Source of the DNA: Lujinxingia vulgaris
GTDB lineage: Bacteria; Myxococcota_A; Bradymonadia; Bradymonadales; Bradymonadaceae
NCBI RefSeq assembly: GCF_007997015.1
Contig: NZ_VOSM01000008.1
Location: 148,387 to 212,386 of the forward strand
Reading direction: 5' to 3'
Length of the DNA stretch: 64,000 nucleotides
The position numbers and the translations under genes were made by a program. This document shows positions 8,311 to 15,913 of the stretch, piece by piece (positions within the stretch are counted from its first letter, which is position 1; every line of letters starts with the position of its first letter). The notes below the pieces were generated by a model. That model worked only from the letters and a program-made list of their open reading frames with translations, was not told where the DNA came from and searched no databases.

Positions 8311-10065
8311 TCAGCGGATGTCGCCTTTGGCGTACATGATGACGACCCGGTAGATGCTCCAGGGATCGTCGGGGTGCTGGTAGGGGGCGGCGAAGACGGT
8401 GGCGCGAAGGGCGCGAGCGGTGATGAGCTCTTCGGGGATGGAGAAGTCTTCGAGGTTGTCGGTGGCGAGGGTCCAGTAGCGGACTTCGGTTTCGAGATTG
8501 CGTGCCATGGCGTTGACGATGCGGTCGGTGGCCTCGGCCGGGGTGCCTTTGCCCTGGGCGACGGCGCCGGAGAGCAGGGTTGCGGCCTGCTGGTAGTTGC
8601 CGGAGTCGATGACAGGGCGGTTTCCGGCGGCCTCGCGGGCGCTGTTAAGGGTGTTGAGGGCGCGTTCGACGAGTTGGTCGCCGGTGAGGCCGGGGACGCG
8701 TTTGTAGCCGGTGAGCAGGAGGCTTGTGGCGCCTTCCTGGCGAGAGGCGGCCATGGCGATGTGGCTCAAGTCGGGGTCGAAGAGCATGTGGCGGGTCGAG
8801 GGGCTGGTGAGCAGCGTGGCCATGGTGCGGATCGGGTCGTTGTGGGCGGTGACGCGCATGGTGAAGTCGCCGGAGAGGATGGGGGAGTCGATGTCCCAGC
8901 CGGCGATGGCGGCGAGGGTTAAGAGGGAGAAGAGGCTCTCATCGTCGTCGCTCTGTGCGGCGAGCATGTGGGGGAGGAGTTCGCCGAGGGTTTTGGACTG
9001 GGGTTGGGAGAAGGCGACGGGGGTGAGTTTGGCGCGCTCGCGGAAGGCGTTGATCTGTGCGGCGAGTCGCTCGGTGGAGGTGGTGCCCTCGGTGGTGGCG
9101 GGGACGGAGGCGGTGGCGCTGACGTAGCGCAGCTCGTCCGGGTCGCTCACCAGGAGGGTGTTGCCGCCGAGCTCGGAGAAGAGCTGGTCGCGCACGTTGA
9201 GGGAGAACTCCACGTAGGCGCGGCCCTGGGGCTCGGTCTGGGAGTCGCCGCTGCAGTGGAAGCGGAAGGAGGGGAAGCGCGCGGCCGGGTCGCGCTCGCA
9301 GGAGCGGGCGCCCAGGGGGCCGTCGCCGATGTAGGCCTGAATGTGGTTGTAGCGGGAGTTTTCGACGCGACCTTCAAGGGTGCCGCGCTCGTCGAAGGTG
9401 ATGGGGCGAGGCTTGAGGGTGATGGTGCGTTCGCCGGCCACCAGGGTGGCGATGGTGGCGTCGCCGATGCGCTCGATGTTGAGGGCGGCGTCCATCGGGC
9501 CGTCGATGGCTTTGCGGGAGCTTTCCAGGAAGCTGGCGATGTGGTCGTCGAACTGAGCGGCGACCTGATCGAGGGGGCGGTTGTCGGTGACGCGCAGGGC
9601 GGTGGAGGCGAAGTTGCCGCCGATCCAGCCGCAGCGCGCGCCGATGAAGGTCTGGAGCTCCTGGTCGGGCCAGCGCTCGTTGGCGGCGTAGTAGTGGCCG
9701 AATTGGCGGGCGACACAGGAGGCGGCCTGGGAGCGCACGGCGTTGTCGGTGTCGTTGACGAGGGCGGCGAAGCCCTGCTCCCAGGGTTTTGTGGTGGTCA
9801 GTGGCGTGTGGCCGATGGTCGTGGGCAGAGGTGCAACCAACTCCCAGCGTTCGACGGCGATGGGGCCGGCGATCTCGGAGACGTCCACGGAGGGGGCGGG
9901 GGCGGAGGCCAGCTCGCGGACCTTCTGAGCGTCGGGGAGGTCGAGGGAGGCGGTCTGTCCGGAGGCGCGCTGGGTGCCGGTGGAGGCGCAGGCGCCGAGC
10001 AGGGTGGTGAGACAGATAAGGATGGCGGCGCGTCCGACGGAGGTCGGGCGTAAGGTAGAGAACAT
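8311..10065 (-). CDS. Lipoprotein with C-terminal CAP/YkwD-like region (paralogue 1)
   Basis: 584 residues. The signal peptide ILICLTTLLGACAST has a good lipobox (LGAC). It is the upstream member of a tandem duplication with the gene at 6483-8240. Shared landmarks, in order: SLDLP just after the linker, ERWxLVAPLP near residue 75, ARCGWIG near residue 145, ITFDExGTLEGRV near residue 230, RFHCxGDSxTEPxGRAYVEFSL near residue 270, TSPSTRHMLFDPDLSHIAMA near residue 425, and HPDDPWSIYRVVIMYAKGDIR at the end. The 310-450 region shows the same CAP-like spacing, again without the canonical histidines. A promoter is expected in 10066-10169. Function unknown; both copies look intact and full length. 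Confidence 0.82.
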   Translation of the reverse strand: MFSTLRPTSVGRAAILICLTTLLGACASTGTQRASGQTASLDLPDAQKVRELASAPAPSVDVSEIAGPIAVERWELVAPLPTTIGHTPLTTTKPWEQGFAALVNDTDNAVRSQAASCVARQFGHYYAANERWPDQELQTFIGARCGWIGGNFASTALRVTDNRPLDQVAAQFDDHIASFLESSRKAIDGPMDAALNIERIGDATIATLVAGERTITLKPRPITFDERGTLEGRVENSRYNHIQAYIGDGPLGARSCERDPAARFPSFRFHCSGDSQTEPQGRAYVEFSLNVRDQLFSELGGNTLLVSDPDELRYVSATASVPATTEGTTSTERLAAQINAFRERAKLTPVAFSQPQSKTLGELLPHMLAAQSDDDESLFSLLTLAAIAGWDIDSPILSGDFTMRVTAHNDPIRTMATLLTSPSTRHMLFDPDLSHIAMAASRQEGATSLLLTGYKRVPGLTGDQLVERALNTLNSAREAAGNRPVIDSGNYQQAATLLSGAVAQGKGTPAEATDRIVNAMARNLETEVRYWTLATDNLEDFSIPEELITARALRATVFAAPYQHPDDPWSIYRVVIMYAKGDIR

Positions 10066-10169
10066 CGTTCCTCCCGGGGTGGGGCGTTGGGTTTTCAGGG
10101 GCTGTCGCGAATGCGGCAGACCTTATCACCCGGGGAGGGGATTTCAACTGAAGAGTGGAATCGGGGGGC

Positions 10170-10646
10170 TCAACCGGAAGGGGAGCTCAGGAGGCGGGGA
10201 TCGAAAGCGTAGGGCTCGGGCAGGTGGAAGGTGAGACGGGCGAGGTCGGGGTGGGAGGGGTTGAGGAGGAGGTTGAATTCGGAGGGGATGATGACGGAGG
10301 GCACGCGCAAGACCGCGCTCTCCCGGCTCAAGATCCACTCGGAGCCCAGGGTTTTGAGGGCGCGCAGCCCGTCGACGCGTCGCCAGCCTTCGGGCAGCTC
10401 GTCGGGGAGGATGGTGCGGACGGGGAGGTCGTCGGGGATGTCGACGCGGATGGCCACGCGGCCGGCAAGGGGAATGCCGGCGGAGACGTGCACGAGCTGC
10501 TCAAGCGTTGCGAGCGCGAGACTCTCGGAGGTGTAGGCCACCGCGGAGCCGCGGTGGTTCCAGCGGCCCCCGAAGCGTCGGGCGCCTTCGCCGTCGAAGG
10601 CGGTGGCGGCCCATTTCTGATCGGTGAGGCGAAAGGCGCGCATCAT
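10170..10646 (-). CDS. RES-domain toxin of a RES/Xre toxin-antitoxin system
   Basis: 158 residues covering a complete RES domain. The Arg motif is in FGGRWNHRG (about 25-33), followed by AYTSESLALATLE with Tyr 38 and Glu 49, and the late Ser motif PSVIIPSEFNLLLNPSHP. R, E and S are the residues that name the family. Characterised RES toxins degrade NAD+ by NAD phosphorylase or hydrolase activity in the cytoplasm; that is family knowledge, not seen here. Its ATG overlaps the antitoxin stop codon by one base (TGATG at 10644-10648), so the two are translationally coupled with antitoxin first, the usual order. All key residues seem present, so it should be active. nadA and nadB lie 28 kb away, with no evident link. 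Confidence 0.92.
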   Translation of the reverse strand: MMRAFRLTDQKWAATAFDGEGARRFGGRWNHRGSAVAYTSESLALATLEQLVHVSAGIPLAGRVAIRVDIPDDLPVRTILPDELPEGWRRVDGLRALKTLGSEWILSRESAVLRVPSVIIPSEFNLLLNPSHPDLARLTFHLPEPYAFDPRLLSSPSG

Positions 10647-11062
10647 CAGCTGTAGACTCCGAACTCAATGCGCCCCAGAAGCTCGGCGACCTTTTCGGCG
10701 CCGGCGTCTGTTTTCAAAAGGTGAAGGGGAGGGCGGCCGCCCAGCGCGGCGTTTTCGCATTTGAGCCAGCGCGATGCGGCGTCGCGTTCGCCAAAGACCT
10801 CGATGGCGCGGCGGGTGATGCGGGCGACGCGGTAGAGCTGGTCGGAGAGCTGGGAGGAGAGGTGATGCTTTTTGGCCTTGAGGTTGCGGATCAGCGTCTG
10901 GCGGCTCACGCCGAGGGCTTTGGCCATCTCGACCTGGGAGAGATCGAGATAGTTCTGGAGGGCCTCGATGGTGCGGTAGTGAAAGCCCTGGAGGATGTGG
11001 GCCTCCATCGTTTCATCGGGTTCGACGTTGAGGATGTCTTCGATGAGGGGGGCGGTGGACAT
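10646..11062 (-). CDS. Xre/ParS/MbcA-type antitoxin
   Basis: 138 residues from the ATG at 11062 (MSTAPLIEDILN); a longer in-frame start at 11119 adds a Pro-rich stretch unlike the family. A helix-turn-helix lies around residues 44-65 (LSQVEMAKALGVSRQTLIRNL). The C-terminal half (RITRRAIEVFGERDAASRWLK ... ALGGRPPLHLLKTDAGAEKV) is the antitoxin Xre/MbcA/ParS toxin-binding domain, in which the terminal segment blocks the RES active site. It should neutralise the RES protein encoded just downstream and autorepress the pair. A promoter is expected in 11063-11170. The region immediately upstream is the start of a long hexanucleotide array. Confidence 0.92.
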   Translation of the reverse strand: MSTAPLIEDILNVEPDETMEAHILQGFHYRTIEALQNYLDLSQVEMAKALGVSRQTLIRNLKAKKHHLSSQLSDQLYRVARITRRAIEVFGERDAASRWLKCENAALGGRPPLHLLKTDAGAEKVAELLGRIEFGVYS

Positions 11063-11171
11063 GGGGGGCCTCCAGGGGGAGGGGGGTGGGGTGTAACAGG
11101 TGATGGGGAGAATACACACAGATGTAACAGGGGGGAAGAGGAGGGGTATTTCTGGCGGGGGGGAGGTCGGT

Positions 11172-11613
11172 CTCGTGCTGGAGCTGGTACTCGTACTCGT
11201 ACTCGTACTCGTGCTGGTGGCTGGTACTCGTACTCGTACTCGTGCTGGTGGCTGGTACTCGTACTCGTACTCGTGCTGGAGCTGGTACTCGTACTCGTAC
11301 TCGTACTCGTACTCGTGCTGGAGCTGGTACTCGTACTCGTACTCGTACTCGTACTCGTGCTGGAGCTGGTACTCGTACTCGTACTCGTACTCGTACTCGT
11401 GCTGGAGCTGGTACTCGTACTCGTACTCGTACTCGTACTCGTGCTGGAGCTGGTACTCGTACTCGTACTCGTACTCGTACTCGTGCTGGAGCTGGTACTC
11501 GTACTCGTGCTGGAGGCTGGTACTCGTACTCGTACTCGTGCTGGAGGCTGGTACTCGTACTCGTACTGGAGCTGGTACTCGTACTCGTGCTGGAGCTGGT
11601 AGTCGTGCTGGAG
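11172..11613. repeat. (CTCGTA)n hexanucleotide array with 42-bp higher-order unit
   Basis: Runs of CTCGTA are interrupted by CTCGTG-CTGGAG. In the central part the interruption TGCTGGAGCTGG recurs at 11274, 11316, 11358, 11400, 11442 and 11484, exactly every 42 bp (seven hexamers). The ends are less regular. All three forward frames are open and give Tyr-Ser, Arg-Thr or Val-Leu repeats; no one frame is favoured, so I do not call a protein. Confidence 0.95.
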
Positions 11614-11761
11614 CTGGGGTTTGGATGCAGATTCAGGATTCGCTGAGGAAATTTGGGGGGAGCACGAAAACCAGGGGAGAACCTCTCGATAACAAAGTGG
11701 GGCGAGTCGGTGTGGTCGTCGACCCCGTCATCTAATGTGTCCACTTATTAAGGAGGTTGGC

Positions 11762-12073
11762 ATGCACCATTTCAATCACGAACGGCTGTACTGTTATCAA
11801 CTTGCGAAAGAAGTCGTTGATTGGCTGAACAACGAGAAGTTTCCAGTCGGTCGTTCGAACCTCAAAGATCAAACCGTTCGTGCATCGGAGTCTCTCTTAT
11901 TGAATATCGCGGAGGGGGCGTCCCGGTCTGGGCCGTCGCGTGCGAATCACTATCGCATCGCTCTCGGATCTGCGGCCGAGTTCTGCGCGTGCCTGGATCT
12001 TTTGCCCTTTAGAAACAAGGATGAACAACAAAACAAACTCCGCCGTGTCGGCGCGATGCTCAGCAAACTCTAA
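11762..12073 (+). CDS. Four-helix-bundle protein of the S23 (23S rRNA intervening sequence) family
   Basis: 103 residues from the ATG at 11762, with an excellent ribosome site (TAAGGAGG) 6 bases upstream. Conserved S23-family pattern: YCYQLAKEVVDWL (helix 1), LKDQTVRASESLLLNIAEGASR (about 37-58, with the hallmark SLLLNIAEG), then HYRIALGSAAEFCACLDLL. Proteins of this family form small four-helix bundles and are encoded in 23S rRNA intervening sequences of some bacteria. Free-standing members like this one have no established function; Avd of diversity-generating retroelements has a similar fold, but no reverse transcriptase is present here. Its base composition is clearly less GC-rich than that of neighbouring genes, suggesting transfer. 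It is bracketed by hexanucleotide arrays in opposite orientation. Confidence 0.85.
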   Translation: MHHFNHERLYCYQLAKEVVDWLNNEKFPVGRSNLKDQTVRASESLLLNIAEGASRSGPSRANHYRIALGSAAEFCACLDLLPFRNKDEQQNKLRRVGAMLSKL

Positions 12074-12082
12074 TAGGTTCGA

Positions 12083-12203
12083 GCCAGAGCCCGAGTACCA
12101 GCGCGAGCTCGAGTACCAGTACGAGTACCAGTACGAGTACCAGTACGAGCTCGAGTACCAGTACGAGCTCGAGCACCAGTACGAGCCCGAGAGCGAGGAG
12201 TAG
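12083..12203. repeat. (GAGTAC/CAGTAC)n hexanucleotide array, inverted relative to 11172-11613
   Basis: Immediately after the S23-family gene the sequence becomes hexamers of GAGTAC, CAGTAC, GAGCTC and similar. These are largely the reverse complement of the CTCGTA/CTGGTA units upstream. A transcript through the gene could therefore fold the two arrays onto each other. A second frame entering this array reads Glu-Tyr/Gln-Tyr repeats; I regard that as a by-product. Confidence 0.9.
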
Positions 12204-12245
12204 GGGACTAATGGGAGTGGCGGATCAACCCAATACCGGCCTGAT

Positions 12246-12764
12246 TTAGCGCGTCTGCACCCGGTCGTTTCGCTTCAAAAAACGGCTGCCGAAGGTCATG
12301 GGCATCCCTTTACCCTCGAAGGCCAGCGTGTCGTGGTCGGTGACGCGACCTTCGACCGCATGGATGTGCAGGTGAGGCTCCGAGGTGTTGCCGGTGTTGC
12401 CGACCTCGGCGATGGGCTGGGCGGCTTTGACCATGTCGCCGGCTTCGACGCCTGGCGAGTCATGGCGTAGGTGGGCGAGGAGGATGGTGAGGTCGTGGCA
12501 GTGGAGGGTGATGAAGTTGCCCAGAAGGTTGTCGGGGTCCATCTCCATCGGCTTCTGGTCGGGCAGATCGCTGCGCGTTGCGAGGACTTCACCCTCGCAG
12601 GGGGCGAGCACGGGGGTGCCGTAGATGGCGTAGGCGTCGAGGTCGGGGGGCAGGAGGCCTCGGGTGCGCACGTATAACGAGGGCTCTGCAGCCGAGCGCA
12701 CCTTGTGTGGTGCCCGGGCCTTCGATCGGGGGCGGTCGCGGTAGCGCTCGCGACGAACGTTCAT
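12246..12764 (-). pseudogene. Truncated copy of the M23 peptidase gene at 14047-14988
   Basis: The C-terminal 140 or so residues (from RGLLPPDLDAYAIYGTPVLAP to the end) are almost identical to those of the full-length M23 gene 1.8 kb away; the DNA match runs from about 12270 to 12672. The remaining N-terminus (MNVRRERYRDRP...) is unrelated, basic and lacks the membrane segments of the intact gene. The copy keeps the PHLHIH zinc motif but has lost the first zinc motif (His ... Asp in the NHHYRVDAQRYGLD region), so it should be catalytically dead if translated. Interpretation: a partial duplication with an accidental new start. The duplicated ends flank the VOC and AraC genes as direct repeats. 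Confidence 0.8.
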
Positions 12765-12937
12765 AGTGCGAATAGAGCGACGGTATGTTTGGCAGGCGGG
12801 AGGCGTCAACGCGTAAGAGGGCGCATTGGGAAAAAAGATAGAGCGTCGTGGCGAATCTGGCCGATTTATTCAATACCGTTGGTGGGGATCGGCGCGTAGG
12901 ATGTGCGCTCCATTTACCTGAAACGCGAGAGGCCGAG

Positions 12938-13327
12938 ATGTTGGGACTTCGAACTGTTGTTTACCCGGTTGACGATCTGCAAAAAGCCAGAGCCTGGTAT
13001 GTGAAGGCGTTTGGCGTAGAGCCCTACTTTGAGAACGAGCGTTATATTGGTTTTGATGTATGCGGCTATGAATTGGGATTGATGGCTGCATCCGGGGATC
13101 TCACCCCATCGTTGGGGGGCTCGGAGACGCTCTGGGGGGTGGGGGATATTCAGGCGGAGTTTGAGCGTCTGGTGGGGCTGGGGGCGCGGGCGCTGGTGGA
13201 GCCCTGGCATACGGGGGAGGGGATCTGGGTGGCGTCTTTGGCCGACCCCTTCGGCAACCGGCTGGGGCTTGTGGTTAACCCGCATTTTCGGCCGCCGGCG
13301 GTGCCGAGTCTGCACGAGCCTGCGTGA
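12938..13327 (+). CDS. VOC (glyoxalase/dioxygenase superfamily) protein
   Basis: 129 residues. Typical VOC layout: VVYPVDDLQKARAWYVKAFG at the start, FDVCGYELGLM as the second strand, and a C-terminal half ending IWVASLADPFGNRLGLVVNP, which carries the DPFGN motif. VOC proteins of this size dimerise and bind a divalent metal; roles include glyoxalase I, antibiotic sequestration and lyases, and I cannot tell which applies. Start: the ATG at 12938 gives the family N-terminus. The stop is adjacent to that of the convergent AraC-family gene, with a gap of 1 bp. Regulation by that AraC protein is plausible but unproven. Confidence 0.88.
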   Translation: MLGLRTVVYPVDDLQKARAWYVKAFGVEPYFENERYIGFDVCGYELGLMAASGDLTPSLGGSETLWGVGDIQAEFERLVGLGARALVEPWHTGEGIWVASLADPFGNRLGLVVNPHFRPPAVPSLHEPA

Positions 13328-13328
13328 G

Positions 13329-14027
13329 CTAGAGCCCGCGCTCCGGCTCGCGGAGTCGGAGCGCGTAGGTGGGGGCCTGGGCGCGGATCTGGGCGGGGGT
13401 GGTACCGAACCAGCGGCGAACTTCGCGCTGCATGTGGGCCTGGTCGCTGAAGGCGCAGTTCAGGGCGATGTCCGCCAGGGGGAGTTCGGTGCGGGCGATC
13501 TGGCGCGCGCATCGGCGGATGCGCGAGAGCTGGCGCCAGAAGGATGGCGAGGCGCCGGTGGCGCGGGTGATGTGGCGGCGGAGGGTGCGATCGGAGACGC
13601 CGAGTTGGCGGGGAAACGTCGCCGCGTTCTCGGTGCTGGAGAGTGCCGCGAGGTAGTCGAGAAAGACGGGGGGAGGGCTGGCGAGGTGAGTGGAGATAAG
13701 CTCGCGGAGCAGGGCTTCGGCCTCGTCGGGATGCTGGTGAATCTTATTGATGAGCGCGCGGCTGTCGGGGCATTCGAGCAGCTGTGCGGCGTCGATGGCG
13801 CGGCCGTCGCGGGCGGTGGTGCCGGCGTAGAGGCGGAGCCCCAGCCAGTGGGTTCCGGGAGCGGTTTGAACCTCACGGGCGGTGGTATCGAGAGGGCTAA
13901 GGTGCAGGATCGGGGCGGCGTCTGGAGGGACGCGCAGGATCAGATCGCGGCAGCCATCAGGGAGCACCGGGGAGGGGTCGAGGCCCTGGAGGCCCGACCA
14001 GCGCTCGGCGACTAGCGGAGCGGTCAT
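13329..14027 (-). CDS. AraC-family transcriptional regulator
   Basis: 232 residues. The N-terminal domain begins with LPDGCRDLILR (about 22-32), the signature of the DUF6597-type sensing domain found in many AraC regulators. The C-terminal 100 or so residues hold two helix-turn-helix units: VSDRTLRRHITRATGASPSFW and LPLADIALNCAFSDQAHMQREVRRWFGTTPAQIR. It should bind DNA as an activator or repressor in response to a small ligand. It converges on the VOC gene and both lie between the two M23 copies, so this may be a small module acquired or duplicated together. The target is unknown. Confidence 0.9.
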   Translation of the reverse strand: MTAPLVAERWSGLQGLDPSPVLPDGCRDLILRVPPDAAPILHLSPLDTTAREVQTAPGTHWLGLRLYAGTTARDGRAIDAAQLLECPDSRALINKIHQHPDEAEALLRELISTHLASPPPVFLDYLAALSSTENAATFPRQLGVSDRTLRRHITRATGASPSFWRQLSRIRRCARQIARTELPLADIALNCAFSDQAHMQREVRRWFGTTPAQIRAQAPTYALRLREPERGL

Positions 14028-14046
14028 AGAAGGATTCCGGGCGCAT

Positions 14047-14988
14047 TTAGTTGGGTTGAACGCGATCGTTCCGCTTCAAAAAACGGCTGCCGAAGGTCAT
14101 GGGCATGCCTTTACCCTCGAAGGCCAGCGTGTCGTGGTCGGTGACGCGACCTTCGACCGCATGGATGTGCAGGTGAGGCTCCGAGGTGTTGCCGGTGTTG
14201 CCGACCTCGGCGATGGGCTGGCCGGCTTTGACCATGTCGCCGGCTTCGACGCCTGGCGAGTCATGGCGTAGGTGGGCGAGGAGGATGGTGAGGTCGTGGC
14301 AGTGGAGGGTGATGAAGTTGCCCAGAAGGTTGTCGGGGTCCATCTCCATCGGCTTCTGGTCGGGCAGATCACCGCGCGTCGCGAGTACCTCGCCGTCGCA
14401 GGGGGCGAGCACGGGGGTGCCGTAGATTGCGTAGGCGTCGAGGTCGGGGGGCAGGAGCCCGCGGGCGCGCACGCCCCAGGCGTTGAGCGCCACGATGTCC
14501 AGGCCGTAGCGCTGGGCGTCGACGCGATAGTGGTGGTTGACGGCTTCGTTGCCGCCTCCGTGAATCACGAAAAAGTCCTCGCCATCGAGGGGCCAGGAGA
14601 GCTCGGTGGCGCGCGCGTCGTGGGAGCCAGCCGAGATGAGGTAGGGGATCGAGGTCAGAAAGTACGCGGCCAGAAGTCCCACGAGCAGGGTTGCCAGCCA
14701 GGGTTTGGCTTTTTTGGCGGGAAGCCAGGGCAGGTCGCGCCAGCGGTGGTAAAGAAAGTGTCCGATGCAGAGCACAAAAAGTGCCAGAAAGATCCAGCGC
14801 CAGACGAGGCCAAACCAGCTCCAGCCGGCTCCGGCGACGTGCATCGTGGCGAGGAAGGCCGCCGTGAGAATCGTTGCGAGAATCCAGTAAAGACGCGAGG
14901 TTGTGCGGCTTAACGCCACCCACGACACCAGCACCGAAGGTAAGACGAGGTGGGCGACTAGCGTGATGGTGATGACGAATGTGGTCAT
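14047..14988 (-). CDS. M23 family metallopeptidase with N-terminal membrane segments
   Basis: 313 residues. Three or four hydrophobic segments occupy residues 1-120 (LVLPSVLVSWVAL, LYWILATILTAAFLATMHVAG, WIFLALFVLCIGHFLY, LLVGLLAAYFLTSIPYLI). The C-terminal domain is LytM-like, with a first zinc motif near residue 160 (NHHYRVDAQRYGLD), the usual GTPVLAPCDGEV strand, and the second zinc motif PHLHIH near residue 280. M23 enzymes cut peptidoglycan cross-bridges; here the enzyme would be tethered in the inner membrane with the domain in the periplasm. A truncated near-identical copy of its 3' part lies at 12246-12764. Confidence 0.88.
   Translation of the reverse strand: MTTFVITITLVAHLVLPSVLVSWVALSRTTSRLYWILATILTAAFLATMHVAGAGWSWFGLVWRWIFLALFVLCIGHFLYHRWRDLPWLPAKKAKPWLATLLVGLLAAYFLTSIPYLISAGSHDARATELSWPLDGEDFFVIHGGGNEAVNHHYRVDAQRYGLDIVALNAWGVRARGLLPPDLDAYAIYGTPVLAPCDGEVLATRGDLPDQKPMEMDPDNLLGNFITLHCHDLTILLAHLRHDSPGVEAGDMVKAGQPIAEVGNTGNTSEPHLHIHAVEGRVTDHDTLAFEGKGMPMTFGSRFLKRNDRVQPN
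14071..14473. repeat. About 400-bp direct repeat, partner at 12270-12672
   Basis: The two segments differ at only a few positions and are offset by 1801 bp in the same orientation. They could recombine to delete or amplify the VOC-AraC segment between them. Confidence 0.9.
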
Positions 14989-15259
14989 GGGAGGGGCTCC
15001 ATGGGGTCGGGTCTGCCTCGGCTCAACACATCTCGTCTAACACGATCAGGAAGACCGGGCAGCCTCTCCGGGGCGGCGAACATCATTTCGTCGTGCCTTG
15101 AACTGAGGTGTTCGCGTGGGGGACGTGGCCGGTCTGCTCGGCATCATTGCGACTGTGGATGCACCCATTCGGGTGACATTCTTGTGACGGTGTCGAGCTT
15201 CGCTGTGCAATTTTGTTGGACCTGGACAGATGGCGAAATCATTGACCTGGAGTAGCGGT

Positions 15260-15736
15260 ATGATTCGATTTCTTATGGCCCTGGTGTTTTCTTCTCTTCT
15301 TCTGAGCACGTCGTTTGCGGGGGATGCGCACGCTCAGCGCAACCCGGGGAGCTTTGGGATTGGCGTAGGGTCGACGCTGGTGTCTTCCGGTCTGTCGCTG
15401 AAAAGTTTCGGGGGGGCGACGTCGATGCAGTTTACGGCAGGGTGTTGGCGGAGCTGCGACGGGCTGGCCGCTTCGGCTGATTTGCTGGTGAACCTGCCGG
15501 CGCTCTTCAGCTCCGAGGTGCTCGCGCTGGCGTGGAATGTGGGGATTGGCGGGGCGATTGGGTCGGAGGACGATCAGTTCGGGACGGCGGTCTCGCTGGT
15601 GGGCGGGATTGAGTTCAACTTCCAGGCCCTTCCGATCGACGTGGTGTTGGAGTGGCGTCCGGGGCTGGGGGTGTTGCCGAACAGAAACCTGGAGTTTGTG
15701 GAGTTCGGGGGACATGTGCGTTTGTATGTGTGGTGA
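15260..15736 (+). CDS. Small exported protein, probably an outer-membrane beta-barrel
   Basis: 158 residues from the ATG at 15260. The signal peptide MIRFLMALVFSSLLLSTSF has a likely cleavage after DAHA. The mature part is glycine-rich with alternating hydrophobic strands (FGIGVGSTLVSSGLSL, LALAWNVGIGGAIG, TAVSLVGGIEFNF, VVLEWRPGLGVL) and ends in FGGHVRLYVW. A terminal aromatic residue is typical of Bam-assembled outer-membrane barrels. Two Cys (CWRSC) near residue 65 could form a disulfide. Function unknown. It stands alone, followed by a strong terminator. Confidence 0.75.
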   Translation: MIRFLMALVFSSLLLSTSFAGDAHAQRNPGSFGIGVGSTLVSSGLSLKSFGGATSMQFTAGCWRSCDGLAASADLLVNLPALFSSEVLALAWNVGIGGAIGSEDDQFGTAVSLVGGIEFNFQALPIDVVLEWRPGLGVLPNRNLEFVEFGGHVRLYVW

Positions 15737-15771
15737 GTTTAGGTGATTCGTACCTGAGAAAGACCTGGAGA

Positions 15772-15810
15772 AAGAGCCGGGCTCGCGAGCGAGCCCGGCT
15801 CTTCTTCTTG
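15772..15810 (+). terminator. Rho-independent terminator
   Basis: AAGAGCCGGGCTCG (15772-15785) pairs with CGAGCCCGGCTCTT (15790-15803) over a 4-nt loop, followed by CTTCTTG. It ends the small envelope-protein gene. Confidence 0.85.
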
Positions 15811-15913
15811 AGGGCCGCCCGACCAACATTTGGGAGCAAGATTCGGAGTGTGGCCCGGCACGGCACCCTGTACATGTCGAGTATCCTGGAGCGATGAGAC
15901 CGGAGAAAACGCC

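Noticed and set aside
11100..11735. Frames encoding (Tyr-Ser)n, (Arg-Thr)n or (Val-Leu)n
   Set aside because: Low-complexity by-products of the CTCGTA array.
11762..12073. The S23-like protein as Avd of a diversity-generating retroelement
   Set aside because: No reverse transcriptase, template or variable repeat pair was seen nearby.
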